Shown here: positions 12,871-25,017 of the stretch, piece after piece
How the letters are laid out: each line of letters begins with the position of its first letter
How positions within the stretch are numbered: position 1 is the stretch's first letter
NCBI GenBank assembly: GCA_007922225.1
Contig: ML679954.1
Location: 23,581,003 to 23,645,002 of the forward strand
Direction: 5' to 3'
Length of the DNA stretch: 64,000 nucleotides
DNA from: Emydura subglobosa
Taxonomy: Eukaryota > Chordata > Testudines > Chelidae
Program-made: the position numbers and the translations under genes
Notes under the pieces: model-generated
Database searches by the model: none
What the model was told of the DNA's origin: nothing
The model's input: the letters and a program-made list of their open reading frames with translations, nothing else

Positions 12871-13029
12871 CCCAGGACCCGATTCCCATTTATACTAAGT
12901 CCTCTTTACACTACTTTAGTAGTACAAAGGGGCCTTAAAGTGAGTTAAAATAATGTACTCTCACTTTAAAGCCCCTTTATGTGCCACAGTGATGTAAAGA
13001 AATCTTAGTGTAGGAGAACATCAGGCCCC
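12871..13029. repeat. Palindromic MITE, about 160 bp
   Basis: Three pairs of inverted segments line up outward from the centre: AAAGGGGCCTTAAAGTGAGT with ACTCTCACTTTAAAGCCCCT; ACTAAGTCCTCTTTACACTA with ATGTAAAGAAATCTTAGTGT; and CCCAGGACCCGATTC with GAACATCAGGCCCC. Nearly the whole element can fold into one hairpin. No coding capacity. Confidence 0.75.
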
Positions 13030-13108
13030 TATAGTGAAGATTGAACAGGCAGAATCAATAGTATCACTATTCTCTCTGGAAAATCTTTGGTTGAAGTTAT
13101 TTGGCAAG

Positions 13109-13403
13109 CAGTGGCTCTTAACCTTTCCAGACTACTGTACCCTGAAGCCTGAGCCCCATTGCCCAGAGATGAAGCATGTCATATAAATTCACGGGGCCCC
13201 TGTGGCGTGGGGCCCCGGGCAATTGCCTTGCTTGCCACCCCTAATGCCAGCCCCGCACTTGCAACCCTCCTAAACCTGTCCCATGACCTCCCTGGGGTCA
13301 AAGCCCCTAGGTTGAGAAATACAGATCTAAATGAGTTGACATACCCCCTGGAAGACCTCTGTGTACCCTTAGGGGCACACGTACCCCTGGTTGAGAACCA
13401 CTG
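13109..13403. mobile_element. hAT-type DNA transposon(s), Charlie-like ends
   Basis: Starts CAGTGGCTCTTAACCTTTCC and ends GGTTGAGAACCACTG, the paired inverted ends of Charlie-like hAT elements. A second worn right end, GGTTGAGAAATACAG, occurs at 13311-13325. The stretch is therefore probably two elements side by side or one inside the other. The interior 13190-13310 is G+C-rich (GGGGCCCCTGTGGCG and similar) against the A+T-rich flanks. The flanking 8-mers do not match, so the outer ends may belong to different insertions. Confidence 0.75.
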
Positions 13404-13411
13404 GGCTATGG

Positions 13412-14642
13412 TACAGAAGTACCCATGTATCCAAATACGAAAAAAGTAGTATAATCAAAAACTGAGGAATAATATATGATAGTAACTGAAAAATCTGTAA
13501 TATCCCAAAGGGTTATGGTAATCAAGGAGAGGATTTTTTCAAATCAATTCCAAATACTTTTATTTTGTGAAGATCCAGCAACCGAGAAATTAAATTAGGG
13601 TGACCTGACCCCATTTTGAAAAGGGCATTGCTGGTAGAATGCAATAGTGATGTCTCATGAATGTTACTCTGATTTATAATATTTGAGCTGATGCAAAATT
13701 GTATGCAATATATGCACACTGTTGGAATATTATTATGAGTGGATAAAATATTCCAAGATTAAATTTATGGAATGTTCATACATTATGCTTTTTTAATAAT
13801 ATTGCTAATCATACATCTTTCAAACAAACCTGATTAGTTAGACTACATGTTACCTATTTAAATCACCACAACTCCTCTATTTCACGGTAACCAAGAGCTC
13901 TGGGCAACAATAAAATGTGAGTAATGACCCTTTTCATTTCAACACTGTAAGGAGGAGGCAGAAAGACTCACCGTTTATGAGAAAATTGTGATTGGTGGAA
14001 TGAAAAGTGGTAATTGCTCTACATTAAACAAACAAAGGAAACTATCTTATATTAATGCACTCAGTTTTATTACAACTCAGTCTGATATTCAAATCAACTG
14101 TGACAGGAATTGAATGAATTGGCTGCACCCAAAGGTGCTGTTTATTAATTTAGCTTAACAAATAATGGTGGTGTGTCAAAGTAAATTCATGTTCCCTCAT
14201 ATGTTGCATGTCTTTGTATTGAAATACCAACAGAGAAAGAGATTTGTTCACTTGCCCTTCTCAAAATCAGAAGTATCGGAATAATCAAGTGTTGTTGAGT
14301 TCGTATGTTTCACTCTCTTTTTCTGCTGTGAAGACTAGTCATAAGATAACCAAATATACATGCACATATTCCCAGCCATTTCCACACATCTTTCCCAGCT
14401 CTTTGTTCCTGAACTAGAATAAATTCCCTGGGAATTACCATTAGTTATCTACTGGATACTTAGAAACCATATCAGATATCAGTGCCCTGTTATGCTAGAT
14501 GTTATGTATACAGTAACAAACAGTCTCTAATCTTGTAAACTCTTTAGTTCAATATAAATTACAGGCAAGACAAAGAACTGCATTTTATAGAGGTGGATCT
14601 GAAACACAGAGAGTATAAATGAGAGCCTAAGCTCACAAAGAG
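13412..14642. other. A+T-rich interval, no gene
   Basis: Apparently single-copy DNA. I see no repeat ends, exon or RNA gene. Confidence 0.45.
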
Positions 14643-14965
14643 ACCTGGTCTACACTACAAAGTTAGCTCGATGCAAGGCACCTGACATTTAGGTATTTAT
14701 GCATTTTTACACTCAAATTGGTCTCCCACCAGTATAAACATCCCATTATGGTGGCACAGTAAAACTACCTTCCCAAATGGTATTGAGCCATGGTCAACAT
14801 ACCGTGATCAATGCAGTGTGAATATGGACACTGCATGACCTTACAGACCTCCAGCTGCTTTCCCATGATGTCTGTTGCTCATTGCTATGATCACAGTTGT
14901 GAAGTCCACTGCCCAGGGGTCATGGAGACCAGAAGCTACTCTTTGTCTGCCTCCTCCCTTGGGGG

Positions 14966-15013
14966 CCCCCCCCCCCAAAAAAAAAAAAAAAAACCAACCA
15001 ACCAACCAACCAA
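14966..15013. repeat. Poly-C / poly-A / (CCAA)n compound tract
   Basis: Eleven C are followed by about seventeen A and then five CCAA units. It lies in the leader of the Harbinger element, ahead of the Myb-like gene, and is a likely site of length variation and sequencing error. Confidence 0.95.
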
Positions 15014-15179
15014 CAACCGCATATTTTTAAAATGCCTTTCCCTGATTGCACAGTTTGGCAAGCACACCTAGCAGCTCTCCCTTGTTGTGTGCAGTTTCCC
15101 AACTGACTATACTGGCTACAGGCTTCAGATGCACTCTCACATGGGGTCGACAGGAATTATGGGATCCCCTGGCCTGTGG

Positions 15180-15735
15180 GGAGAAGAGGCTGTGCAGGCA
15201 CATCTATGGAACAGTCATATAAACTGCTGCAAAAGAATTACACAGAGGTGCAGGTGAAGGGGTACAACAGGTAGCAGCAGCAGCACTGCATGAAAGTGCA
15301 GAAGCTGAGGGAGGCATACCATAAGGCCAAAGAAGCCAACAACTGATTTGGTGTTGAGCTGCAGACCTACCACTTTTACAATGAGCTGCGCACCATACTT
15401 GGCGGAGACCCCACCAGCCCCTCACAGACCACTGTGGATATCTTGGTGGAGCTAGAGACACAGACACCTGCCATGAACAGTGAGGAGGAGGGAGACACGG
15501 CAGGGAGGTTCAAGGAGGCCACGAACCAAGAACTGTTCAAGACTCCATCAGAGTCTAGCCAGTCCTGCCAGCCAAACACAGATGAGCCCAATCGATGGGA
15601 AGAAACCTTGGTCAAGTGTACCCATGTAAAGATACCACCCGGCCCATCCCAAGTGATCAAAGACACATGTATCAACTTTTCATTCCTTTACTCGTCTGAG
15701 AAGAGGTGGAGGTACAGCAAACAGAGGTAGAGTTA
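15180..15735 (+). pseudogene. Harbinger Myb/SANT-like protein, exon 1 remnant
   Basis: The + frame reads KVQKLREAYHKAKEANN, a stop (TGA at 15344-15346), then FGVELQTYHFYNELRTILGG at about 15347-15406. It continues through an acidic linker (NSEEEGDTAGRF) to about 15600. The KLREAY..KEAN..FYNELRTILGG pattern is the C-terminal half of the trihelix/Myb-SANT domain of Harbinger accessory proteins. In active elements this protein binds the transposon ends and brings the transposase to the nucleus. The start of the domain (tryptophan-containing helices) is too worn to read. The remaining open part, 15434-15730, is a leftover rather than a gene. The same family has many multicopy relatives in turtles. 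Confidence 0.7.
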
Positions 15736-16412
15736 GTATCTGCTTTTCATTCCCTGTAGGTTCAGGTGGGGTGTGTGACATGCATACAAGTTTGTTTATG
15801 TACAGACTGATGTCCTTTGTATTTCCATGAAACTCTCACCGAAATCCTCTGCAATTGTCTCCTGAAGTTTTCTAGGGAAAGTTATCTTATTTCTTTCCCC
15901 ACCGTAAGACACTTTCGCACAAGCACACCACAATGTGTTTTGCTGGCATCATTGTAATAAACAGGCTAGCAGCATGCAGGCCCAGATGTCTTTGGGGCGC
16001 CAGCAGCAGCTGCGTTCTTTGTACCTTTGTAACCCTCAGAAGTGAGATCAGCTAAAATCACCACCACCTATAGAAAATAATGCCAGTACCTAGTGCCATT
16101 GCCCTATACTTGTACCCATGCAAATAGGGACTGAATTGTTTCATGCAACAAAAATATTAATTCCCTTCTCCTTTCTCCTTCCCTGCCACTTGCAAGTGAT
16201 ATTCATCATGGCTGGGGCTGGAGAATGGTGCTGTGTGGGTGCTGCTGAAGTGTCAATAAGCATATCTTAATAAAAAAAATTATGGGAATGAGGGAAGGGA
16301 GTCTTGAAATTTATTTTCTGCTTTCAGTTGTGACTATAAATGCAGTACTACAGGTCTCTGTTTTATCTGTACCTGCTGCCATTATGGCCAGAGTGGTGCT
16401 CCCTCCACACCT

Positions 16413-16690
16413 GTGCAAAACCTGACCCTGACGTGGAGGAGAAAGAAAAGGACTATAAAGGATATGTTCTGCGAGATGCTGCAAGTCAGCGCTGCATCAG
16501 ATGGTGAACAAAAGAGCTGTCTGGCCAACATGGCAGATGGTGTAGGGAGGAAATGGAAAAAGACCCAAGAATCTCATCAGGAAAAGGAGAGGGAGATGCA
16601 CCAGGATGTAATGGAACTTCTCAGGCAGCAAACAAGATGCTGCCAACTCTAGTTGACCTACAGGTCCAACAATCACAGGTTCGCCACCCT
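16413..16690 (+). pseudogene. Harbinger Myb/SANT-like protein, exon 2 remnant
   Basis: The frame reads RRKKRTIKDMFCEMLQ at about 16437-16484, a basic patch and helix. It goes on to KTQESHQEKEREMHQDVMEL and LLRQQTRCCQL before a stop at 16650-16652. The basic RRKKRT motif and the following charged helix, with the E/R/Q-rich coiled coil, are the usual C-terminal part of these proteins, encoded after an intron. The gap 15736-16412 would be that intron. Beyond the stop the frame VDLQVQQSQV continues the helix, so the stop is a mutation rather than the original end. Product non-functional. Confidence 0.65.
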
Positions 16691-17029
16691 TAGCAGTCTC
16701 CGGAGACCTTCAGGGTAGCATCTCCCTACACCCTGCAACAATCCACTTGACAGCATGGGTCATACCCTTACCCCTACCACTCCACTCCAGGGGGACAGTG
16801 AGACCACCACAGCTTCACTTACACTGACCTATGAGATCTGCTTTGAATTGGACAGAACTGTTTGCCTGTTTAAATTTAGAGTTCTGTTGGGTTAATTTAT
16901 GTGTGAAGTTTGTACTGTGTTGTCCTCTTTATTTGCACATTGCAAACATTCAGCTATTTCCTTGGTGCTGTTGAGGTGGCCAGCTGCGTGAGCCAAAGGA
17001 GCAAGGGTTGGCCAAGCCTCCCAGAATCA

Positions 17030-17290
17030 CTCTTCACATTTCAATATCACCAGTGGTAATCTGCTGGTTGAGAGAGAACAGCCCCACTAGCAGTTTTCTG
17101 AACAGTCCTGTGTTCTAAAGATGTGAGTGTTGTGCACCTTCCCTGATTGGCCCACACTGATATTCTGTGAAGCATCCCCGGTGATCCACCAAAGCTTGCA
17201 TAATGATTGAAAAGTAGCCCTTTCTGTTGATGCACTCTGTGGCAAAGTGAGCTGGTGCTAAAGGAGGGATAGGCATGCCATCTATCACTG
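17030..17290 (-). pseudogene. HARBI1-like DDE transposase fragment
   Basis: On the minus strand the frame reads VIDGMPIPPLAPAHFATE at about 17287-17228, then CINRKGYFSIIMQALVDHRG to about 17175, the centre of a Harbinger DDE nuclease. The D of VIDG corresponds to the first catalytic aspartate of the family. The block normally carrying the second aspartate (HDARVF in relatives) has decayed near 17110-17135 into QHSHL and a stop. NTGLFRKLL follows. Both the upstream helix-turn-helix part and the downstream third acidic residue are absent. It points toward the Myb-like gene, so the two genes converge. Clearly inactive. Confidence 0.75.
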
Positions 17291-17530
17291 TCTGTCTCTA
17301 GCCCTGCTTCTGCTTCAGCTCCAGTCCCAGTCCTAGCCGGTACCTGTTCCTTCCCCAACCCCCTGACTTCAGACTTTGAGCTCTGACTCTCCTCTACACC
17401 TCCTGACTGTGACTCCAGTTAACCCTTTGGCTTTGGCTTCTGACTCCCAGCTTCAACGCTTGGCTCTGCTTAAGGACCTGCCCTTTCTGAGTTCAGCTCT
17501 AACAGGTAGGCCAGATTCTTGCTCCAACCA
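17291..17530. other. CT-rich block, possible retroelement piece
   Basis: A pyrimidine-rich stretch with repeated CTGACT, GCTCTGACT and CTTCTGACTCC phrases and no open frame. It abuts the broken end of the Harbinger element and may be part of another inserted repeat, or an old tandem expansion of the CTGACTCC phrase. Not identified. Confidence 0.3.
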
Positions 17531-19405
17531 TTAGGACAGACACAATAATATGGGAAAACACTGCCTGCACAAAACATGGAGTGTGTTTCACCTTGATATC
17601 CGCTACTGAGAGACTCACTGCTTCATCAGAAAAGTCCTACTTGTGAAATTATTCTGAGAAATATTGCAGAAAGTTGTATGAGCATAGTCTTACATCTTGT
17701 TACTTCTGGCAGAAGCTTCCCTTGGCTTGGTTGTGATAACTGCCACTGTTATCACTAAAATGATTGACTCATGAGTTGAAACTATGATTAGTAATTTATA
17801 GGGCCTCAAGTAATATGCTGAACTAATTATTTCCCATTATTATTTTGGTTGGTTGGTTTTGTTTTTATTTTTCAGTTGATGACTCAAGTTTACCAGTGTA
17901 GAGTCTCAAGTATCTAACTCCATCATAAAACTTTTCTTGGACTTGAAACTTAGAATGCAAGGTTTTGGTCACAGTGAAAATCAAAACAATAAGAAAAAAC
18001 ACAACCCTACTCCCATGATTTCACTGAGATCAAATGAAGAGTCTTGAATCTGGTCTAGTTTCCCAGAAAGATTACAAAAAACCCTGATAAGTTCCATTTT
18101 CTACTGCATTCATCTCTAACCTCACTGAAAGTCTACTGAGAAATTGGATATGCCATGCTTTTTCATTGTGAATGCACCAACCCCCAACCTATGGAAACAG
18201 TCTACAGAAACCATTCTTGATCTTGACTCAGTTGCTAAAAGACACAATCTCACCTCTCACTACTTGTTTAGTAATGATATATTATAAAATAGGACAAATT
18301 TACCAATTATATGGCATTTATATTTCCATCTTCTGCTTCTTAAAATAGGAGAATTTGCATAGTGGATGACGAATGACGAATTAATAACTAGTAACATTTA
18401 TGCTAATGTTTGCATAAATTGGAATTGGGTCCAAGCAAAAACCCCAGATTTGGGAAATGCAAAACTTGGTTCTAGATCCCCATTTTACAAACAGCTGCTA
18501 TATTTATAATGGGTTGACATCCCCCTACTCTCCCAATCTGCTCACCATTGAATTATGAATTTTGAATTTTGCAGCTTGAGATCAGTTCTAAAAGCCCTGC
18601 ATAGGACACAGAGGGGCATTCTCACTCATGAATGGCTCACTCATCTATAATTCCTTGTGGGAGATCTCAGGCAGTGTACATGTGCCAGCTTAACATCTGC
18701 TTGACCTCATCAGAGGACCCACTCACAGACAACTAACCTAGGCTGTTAATGAAGTGAATTTGGAGATGATGTTTCTAGGTAGTGTGTGGTTCAATTCCTA
18801 TAAATAACTGTTCCTTAGACAGAATTTATAGATGCTTCTTTCACAGAAAGGCTAATATGGTTCTATCCCACTGGATGAGCTTATTCAAGCTGCAGCTGTG
18901 CCACTGAAGAGACAAGATTAGAAATGACACCGCTCCCCTAAACCTCGTACTATTTACTAGTTTGGAAATACAGTTTTGTATTTGTAAGGAATTACATGCT
19001 CATAAATAGGATTGGTTTAAGGAAGAGAAGGGAACAAAGGAAAGTGGCATATTTGTTTTATCCTTAGAACTTAGTGCCCATGAATATTGCCAAACTGATA
19101 ATCTTAAAGGCCAAAATCATTTATTTGTTCCCAGAATGGGGGCAGTGCAGGCTCCCACACACTGTCTCCCTAATATGCCTAAATTCATGCAGCAGGGACT
19201 ATTGGCAGGGGGCAAAGGATGTAGCCCTTTGGCCTTTCTATTTAGAGTACTACAAGGTACTGCTCAGGGCCAACCGCAATTGTGTTAGTGTTTGTACTGT
19301 AGGTACTAGTCTACTAGAAACTGAACTGAGACAGCTAAATCGTAGGCTACGGAACACCAATAAATTTAGTTACTACCAGTGTGGGATTAGTTTGAACTGG
19401 TGACT
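17531..19405. other. A+T-rich interval, no gene
   Basis: I see no exon or RNA gene. The composition is ordinary for the window. The + frame at 19074-19403 (109 codons) shows no domain and ends where the next transposon begins. Confidence 0.45.
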
Positions 19406-19575
19406 TAGCCTATGTCTACACAACGAGCTAGGGGTGTGATTCCCCTGCTCATGGACATATATTCACACTAGCTTTCATCAAACTAGCAGGAGTACAAATA
19501 GTAGCGTAGCACAGGTAGCAGCAGCGGAGGCATGGCTGCGTCACGCCGAGTACGTAGCTGCATATTCAGATCCAT
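19406..19575. mobile_element. Nonautonomous DNA transposon fragment
   Basis: Begins TAGCCTATGTCTACACAACG, then GAGCTAGGGGTGTGATTCCC, and includes a G+C-rich stretch GGCATGGCTGCGTCACGCCG at 19530-19549. The GTCTACAC start is shared with the elements at 41009 and 41152. The right end is missing or too worn to read, so class (hAT or Harbinger type) is not settled. Confidence 0.55.
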
Positions 19576-21339
19576 AGTATGTTTCCATATTTCATAGAAA
19601 AGGGAGGAATGAAAACACCTTGACCTCATCAGGCACGCTGTGTTCACTCCCAAGTTTGGAGCTGCCCATAGTTTGTCAAATAGTTCTGGATCATTGTTAG
19701 CAATGAGTAGAATACACTTTTAATTATCAAATGGTTGCTTGCAACAGCAGCTATTTAAATCTGTACTTGTCAACCATTGGCTGAGTTGGGATTCAGGCAA
19801 AAGAAAGACAATGGTTCAAGAACAACAAGGTGAATTGTTAAGTGTCAGCATCTGATGTGAAGGTGTTTATATTATACTGTCATAACAGTGCACAATTGTA
19901 TTATGAATAGAAGACTGATTTTGTATTTCAATTTTAATTGAGCTTTGAATATTTGAATTCCATGGACATGTGTCTGAGTTTAATAACCATCATATACATG
20001 TTCAGATTGAATGACCAAGTCAATTATTTCTCCAAAACTACTTATTAGGATACTGTTGAAGGCATACAAATCGTAATGGAAAGACACTCATGAATATGCT
20101 GTGTGTTTCCAAAATTAATTTCTAGAAACCTTAGCAGCATGCATTTTGTTAAACAATTATCCCTATATTTTGAGGTGCTCACGTAGTATTGCAGCTAATG
20201 AATGCTGTAGTACTGTAAGTATCTGAGTGAATAAATGAACTTGCAATTACAATGCCATCTGAGTCACTACTGTGTTCCTAAAGCCATTGCACATATGGCT
20301 TTATTGGAAAGCCAAATAACTTGGTACATCATACTCCTTCCTTTTAGCTGGCATTTAAGCAATGCCTGTGTGATGTTGAGGGGAAGAGGAGTCTACCGTG
20401 CTGTGCTGCTATATCTATGGAATATTGGTATATTATATTCCATTATATATACTATTATAACACTTGCTATTTAATTGTGCAACACCTTGCAAAATCAAGA
20501 AACCATATTACCTGATTTTCAAAGATGCTGAGCACCAGCAGCTCCCATTAACTTTAATAGGCTTAGAAAATTGCTGCTCTTTAAGTAATTTATGTTAATA
20601 TCTTTTGTATATTTGTTGAATGCATTAAATGAAAACAGTAAATAAATTGAGATTTATAAAATGTAACCTTTTCCAGATACATGCAGAACAAACTATGTTA
20701 AGTGCAAAAATGTCACTGCTCACCCTTGGGTAGTTTCACAGATGCTATCACTGGGAAAAGGCTGGTTTTAATGGTAAAGCATTTGCTAAACACACATAAC
20801 ACACCATTATCAGACGACTTGGCCTTCACCTCTTCATCCCACTCCATTAATCTCCTAGCCTTTTTATCAGCCCCTGCACTGACTAATGCCACAAAGAAAA
20901 GCGAAGGGATTATGCCAAAGAGAAACAATAGGTCTCTTACTGAATAAGATAAATGTAGTGGCACTTCTGCTAATCTTAATTTACTTTGAATTTAGTGAGG
21001 CTTCTTTTGTCACATCATCCATCACAGACAGACCTGAGAGAGAGAGAAATATGCAACTAAAAACATCTTCTTCTTTTCAGGTATTTTGTGATTTCTTATT
21101 CAGTTAGGTTCAATCAACTGTTTCGCTCTCCTTGCCAACTATAAAACAATTTGTCAACTTCTAAAGTTAATTTTGGTGCTCATGAAAGGACTAGCATTGG
21201 TACCACAAAGGCTGGGGTACAAGTACATTTTATTTATAGAACTGTTGCTGTATGAGCAATGGCAATTCAAGCTTCACCATGATGCTTCAGTATTGTACTT
21301 CCACTTTGGCCTTGGCGAGCCACTTCTAATGGTGATATC
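19576..21339. other. No gene; one worn MITE
   Basis: Mostly A+T-rich single-copy-like sequence. At 20513-20580, TGATTTTCAAAGATGCTGAGCACC with AGCTCCCATTAACTTTAATAGG resembles a palindromic MITE of the CTGAGCACC type, worn. No exon seen. Confidence 0.45.
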
Positions 21340-21703
21340 TAATCTTGTAGCATTCAGCTCAGTGGGTTTTCACATGGCACAGTCCACCTGTGGAATTCAC
21401 TGCCAGAGGAAGTAGTCAAGTCAAATACAGTCACAGGATTTCTAAGAGGATTGAAAGATTTTATGCACACTAATGACAATCATAGCTATGCAAGCTGAAA
21501 TAATAAGTGTAATCAAATTTCATGCTCCAGGAACTACACTGATTGCCTGCAGGACCAGGAAGAGTTTATCTCTATATACTTATACTGCATCATTCAACTT
21601 CCTGGAGATATAATGGGGCAGGAAAAAAGAGCTTCTTCTGAAGCATCACTCCTCATGGCAGGGTACCACATTATATAGACCTGTGGTCTGATATGTCATG
21701 CCC
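21340..21703 (+). mobile_element. CR1/L3-like LINE 3' end
   Basis: In + frame, 21384-21475 reads HLWNSLPEEVVKSNTVTGF followed by RGLKDFMHTND. This is the last conserved block of the CR1/L3 reverse transcriptase ORF (typical form: W-N-S-L-P-E-E-V-V). The 3' UTR follows with CTCCAGGAACTACACTGATTG and CTTCTGAAGCATCACTC, and the end near 21662-21702 (ATATAGACCTGTGGTCTGAT) matches the usual terminus. The copy is 5'-truncated and in the opposite orientation to the other two CR1-type elements here. Confidence 0.75.
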
Positions 21704-24258
21704 TATAAAAGAGGGCAATTTATCTATATTATTCTGTTCCTAAACATGAAAAATGGGAGAGGAGAGGGACCCCTGTAGTTTAGAGCAAAGGGTTTGCATT
21801 AGAGTCTTATTTGTTCTCAGTCTATACTGTAGTCACTATTCTGTGTACTATAATTACACTAACCAGGGGATAGTATCTCCTTTATAAATACTCCTAGAAG
21901 TCAATTGATATCAACAAAATGCTCTTTGGAGCAAATCCTCAATTGCTGTATGTAAGCAAAGCTCAGTAAAGTTAATGGAGATACAACAGTTTACACCAGC
22001 TCAGGGTGTAGAACATAATTATTAAATCACTTTTGTTTCCCAATTCATATAAGAAGAAACCTCTACAAATATCTGAGATCAGGGCATCACTTCACAGTGT
22101 GGTCAATACACTGAAGAGGTAGCCCCTTACACATTTCTCTTATTATGCCGGTCCTTTTCGTTCACATGTGAGAGTGCTTACTATGTGTCTATCCTACCGA
22201 AATATGGCAGATATTTCAATATATACCTGAAGTTGAAACGTATTTTGGATTCAGAATAGGATTTACTCTAGGTGTCTTCGTGTTTTGACATTTTGACCAT
22301 ATTAAGTGAAAAATAGATGTTACTAATTTCATTTATTAATTATTAACCAGCTTTAAGGGAAAAAAGACATCTAAAATAAATGTAAGGTAAGAGATTTTAA
22401 AAGTAAACCCAAGAGTTTTTTCCTGTGAAATTTGAGGGCTCATTATTTAAATTATTTTGTTTCAGCCATTTGACCGTTTAGCCCTAATCTGTTGATATAA
22501 ATTGCAAATCTGGGAATTTTGTCTCCTCTTGACACACAAACACGCACACATGAATGGAAACTCTCCACAGCTTGCAATTTTCACAGTCACAAACACCTGA
22601 TATTACTTCATTTCTTATTGATCCTTCATTTCCTTCATCAAAGTCTGATCTAATTTTTAACAAACACAGTGAAAAGACTCCTATTGTCTTTATTGTGAAC
22701 TTACTGTCTTGCTCAGTTGTGTGACCAGGATTGTTTGTTTTTAATGACTGCCTTTAGGCTCCTAAATCCATATTCATATACCTAAATAGGTGGCTTGATT
22801 TTCAGAAGTGCTTCAGATTTCCCTTTTCTTTGGCCCCAGTTTGCCCCTTTTCAAGCCCCCACTGTCACCACAGTTTCTTCTCTCCAAGTTTCTCTGCTTT
22901 CAGAAATCTCCTTGCAAGTCCGCAGATGAACTCTGTCCTCCAGCACTCTTATCCTTAATTACCTAATATTTGCTGTGTTTCTCCCTGCATTATTGGCAAA
23001 TATATCTCTACTAACATGCAGCACTGCTGAAAGAGCTGCTGTCTGTAGATACAGACAACTAGCGGAATGGACAGAGAAGACAATGACAGCGTCTTATATT
23101 TCTATTGACTCTGGAGCATGGCTCTACTTTCTGTTATTCCTGGCCTTCCCCAAATGGGAAGTATGTGTTCATGTTCATTCTAACAGGTAGCCCAACAGCA
23201 GAAGGGTCTGATGATACAGTCAAGGATAGGGAATAGTTTTGAGTGGGACTTCCTTGAGGAAGGGGAGGAAAATTGTAGAAGACACCTCCACACAATCTTC
23301 AGAAGTATAAAGTATTGACTGTGCTCTGAGGGACCTGCAGATGAGAAGTTTAGCTATCCTGTTGTACTGTATTCTTGTTCTAGAATCTAATTATTAGATG
23401 TGATTTTCATGAAATTACAAGCTAAAATGATAGAAATCTCATGAAATAACTTATCTCTGCCACTTATTATTGCCCTGTAGCTCTGGGCATCCAAATCTAT
23501 CAATCTCTTGAAATTCAGACAAGAGGAATCGTTTGTATTTGAGGTTCTGGTTTGGGATAGAACTAGGCTAGCCCTCCGAAGTATGCCACGTGATTTAAAA
23601 ACACATATGAATATAAGTTCCATGTCTTGTGGGGCGCACAATGATATCTATTTGTTATTTGATAAAGGTGGGGAGAAGAATTGCAGCATAAAGCAAGGTG
23701 ATTGGGAACTGAAGTTTATCGTGTGACATGGTAACTCAATTTTTTTTTTCTTTTTTGAAGGAGAGTGGATTTTCTAACAGTGATACCGCTTATGTTTGAG
23801 TAGAGTTTAAAGGCCACTTGCAAGCTGCTTTTTAAGGAGGGATTTAGAGGAGAAGGGAAAAGGGGGCAGTGTGGGGGCCTGGGTCAGGAGTTAGAGTCCA
23901 TGCATATGGTGCAACACGAAAGAAAAGAGCTGCAGAAGGGCACAAAGGAGGCCTTAATTGTTTGAGTGGCACAAAGATGATGAGGGGGAACTAAAATGAG
24001 ATAAGACTGGGGAGATAGAAACTAAGTTGGATGGGACCTTCAAGGATGGGGACAAGGAGCTTAAAGCTTTTGGTGGAAGCTAGCAAAAAGCCAGATATGA
24101 TCGAGAGATGGAAAGGGTCGATGGTTTAGGGTTAGCATTTTGGATGGTGAAGGGGGGAAAGATGATTCTGAATCTGTATGTAAACATGATTTTTTTTAAG
24201 ATTGCATAGTCTGTAGAAAAGGCGACTGCTTTTAAATAAAACACTAAAACAAAATATT
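21704..24258. other. A+T-rich interval with MITE scraps
   Basis: At 21921-22003 a worn palindromic MITE is visible (AAATCCTCAATTGCTG... TTTACACCAGCTCAGG). 22793-22818 holds another scrap (GGTGGCTTGATTTTCAGAAG). 23760-24180 is richer in GGGA/GGAG on +, without a frame. No exon was recognised. Confidence 0.45.
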
Positions 24259-24360
24259 GGGTCTGATTCTGATCTCACTTACACTGCTGTAAATCAAGAG
24301 TAACTCCACTGAAGTGAGTGGAGTTACACTGTATAAAAGACTAGAGGTCAGAATCAAGCC
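24259..24360. repeat. Palindromic MITE, 102 bp
   Basis: The left end GGGTCTGATTCTGATCTC pairs with the right end GAGGTCAGAATCAAGCC. Inside, AGTAACTCCACTGAAGTGAG and GTGGAGTTACACTG form a second, nearly perfect inverted pair around 24295-24330. The whole unit can fold into a single hairpin. No coding capacity. Confidence 0.8.
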
Positions 24361-25017
24361 ATACAACAAAGTTACCATTATAGTAGTAAACAGTAACTGA
24401 ATATATTTCTAAGAGAGCAGAAAGCTTCTCAACAATTACAAGAACACCAGGACACACATTAGTGTGTATTAAATTAATTATAGAATGATAGGATCTGACA
24501 GTAAATACTTACAAAGAAAGCAAGCTAATTGGGCTTGTAATGGTGATGCTTCCACGTCACAGTTAAATCCAACAGTTCTTGTGTCACAACATTATAAGCG
24601 TGGCATAACCCTCAACATATTACTTGTATATTATAATGATTGAACTTTTCAATTAAATTTTAAAATAAAGAGAAAATAACCCAAATAACATAAACAATAT
24701 GAAAAATTATTGTCCTCTGATAGTATCTTGGACATATCTTGTCTTCTATTTTGCTTCTTGTATTGCTAAAGTCCATTATTTCTCAAACTTAATTTTGAAA
24801 AAGAATATTCAAAAAAATCATTTTCTATCATTATTTGTATGGTCCATTTACTCTTCGGTCACTATTTTTGTTTACTCAAAGTGCATTTTTACAATCCTCA
24901 GACCCCATTATTCAGGGCCTATCTATTTAATATAATAACAAAAGTGTAAAATATTTCCCTAAATACTTACTGAATAGGTGTCATAAAAATACTAAAAATA
25001 ATAATTAGTCATCACTT
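24361..25017. other. A+T-rich interval, no gene
   Basis: Strongly A+T-rich sequence without recognisable features. Confidence 0.45.

Larger units (their letters stand above)
14643..17290. mobile_element. Decayed PIF/Harbinger DNA transposon with two convergent genes
   Basis: The left end reads ACCTGGTCTACACTAC, a terminal sequence I associate with reptile Harbinger elements. Inside, a two-exon Myb/SANT-like gene lies on + (about 15180-16690) and a HARBI1-like transposase remnant on - (about 17030-17290). Autonomous Harbinger transposons carry exactly these two genes: a DDE nuclease and a Myb-like protein that assists it. The matching right end was not found. The sequence after 17290 changes character, so the element is truncated within the transposase gene. 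The copy is dead: stops in both genes, and the transposase lacks most of its length. Confidence 0.7.

Noticed and set aside
13101..13411. 8-bp target duplication around the hAT pair
   Set aside because: TTGGCAAG and GGCTATGG do not match, so I did not claim a duplication.
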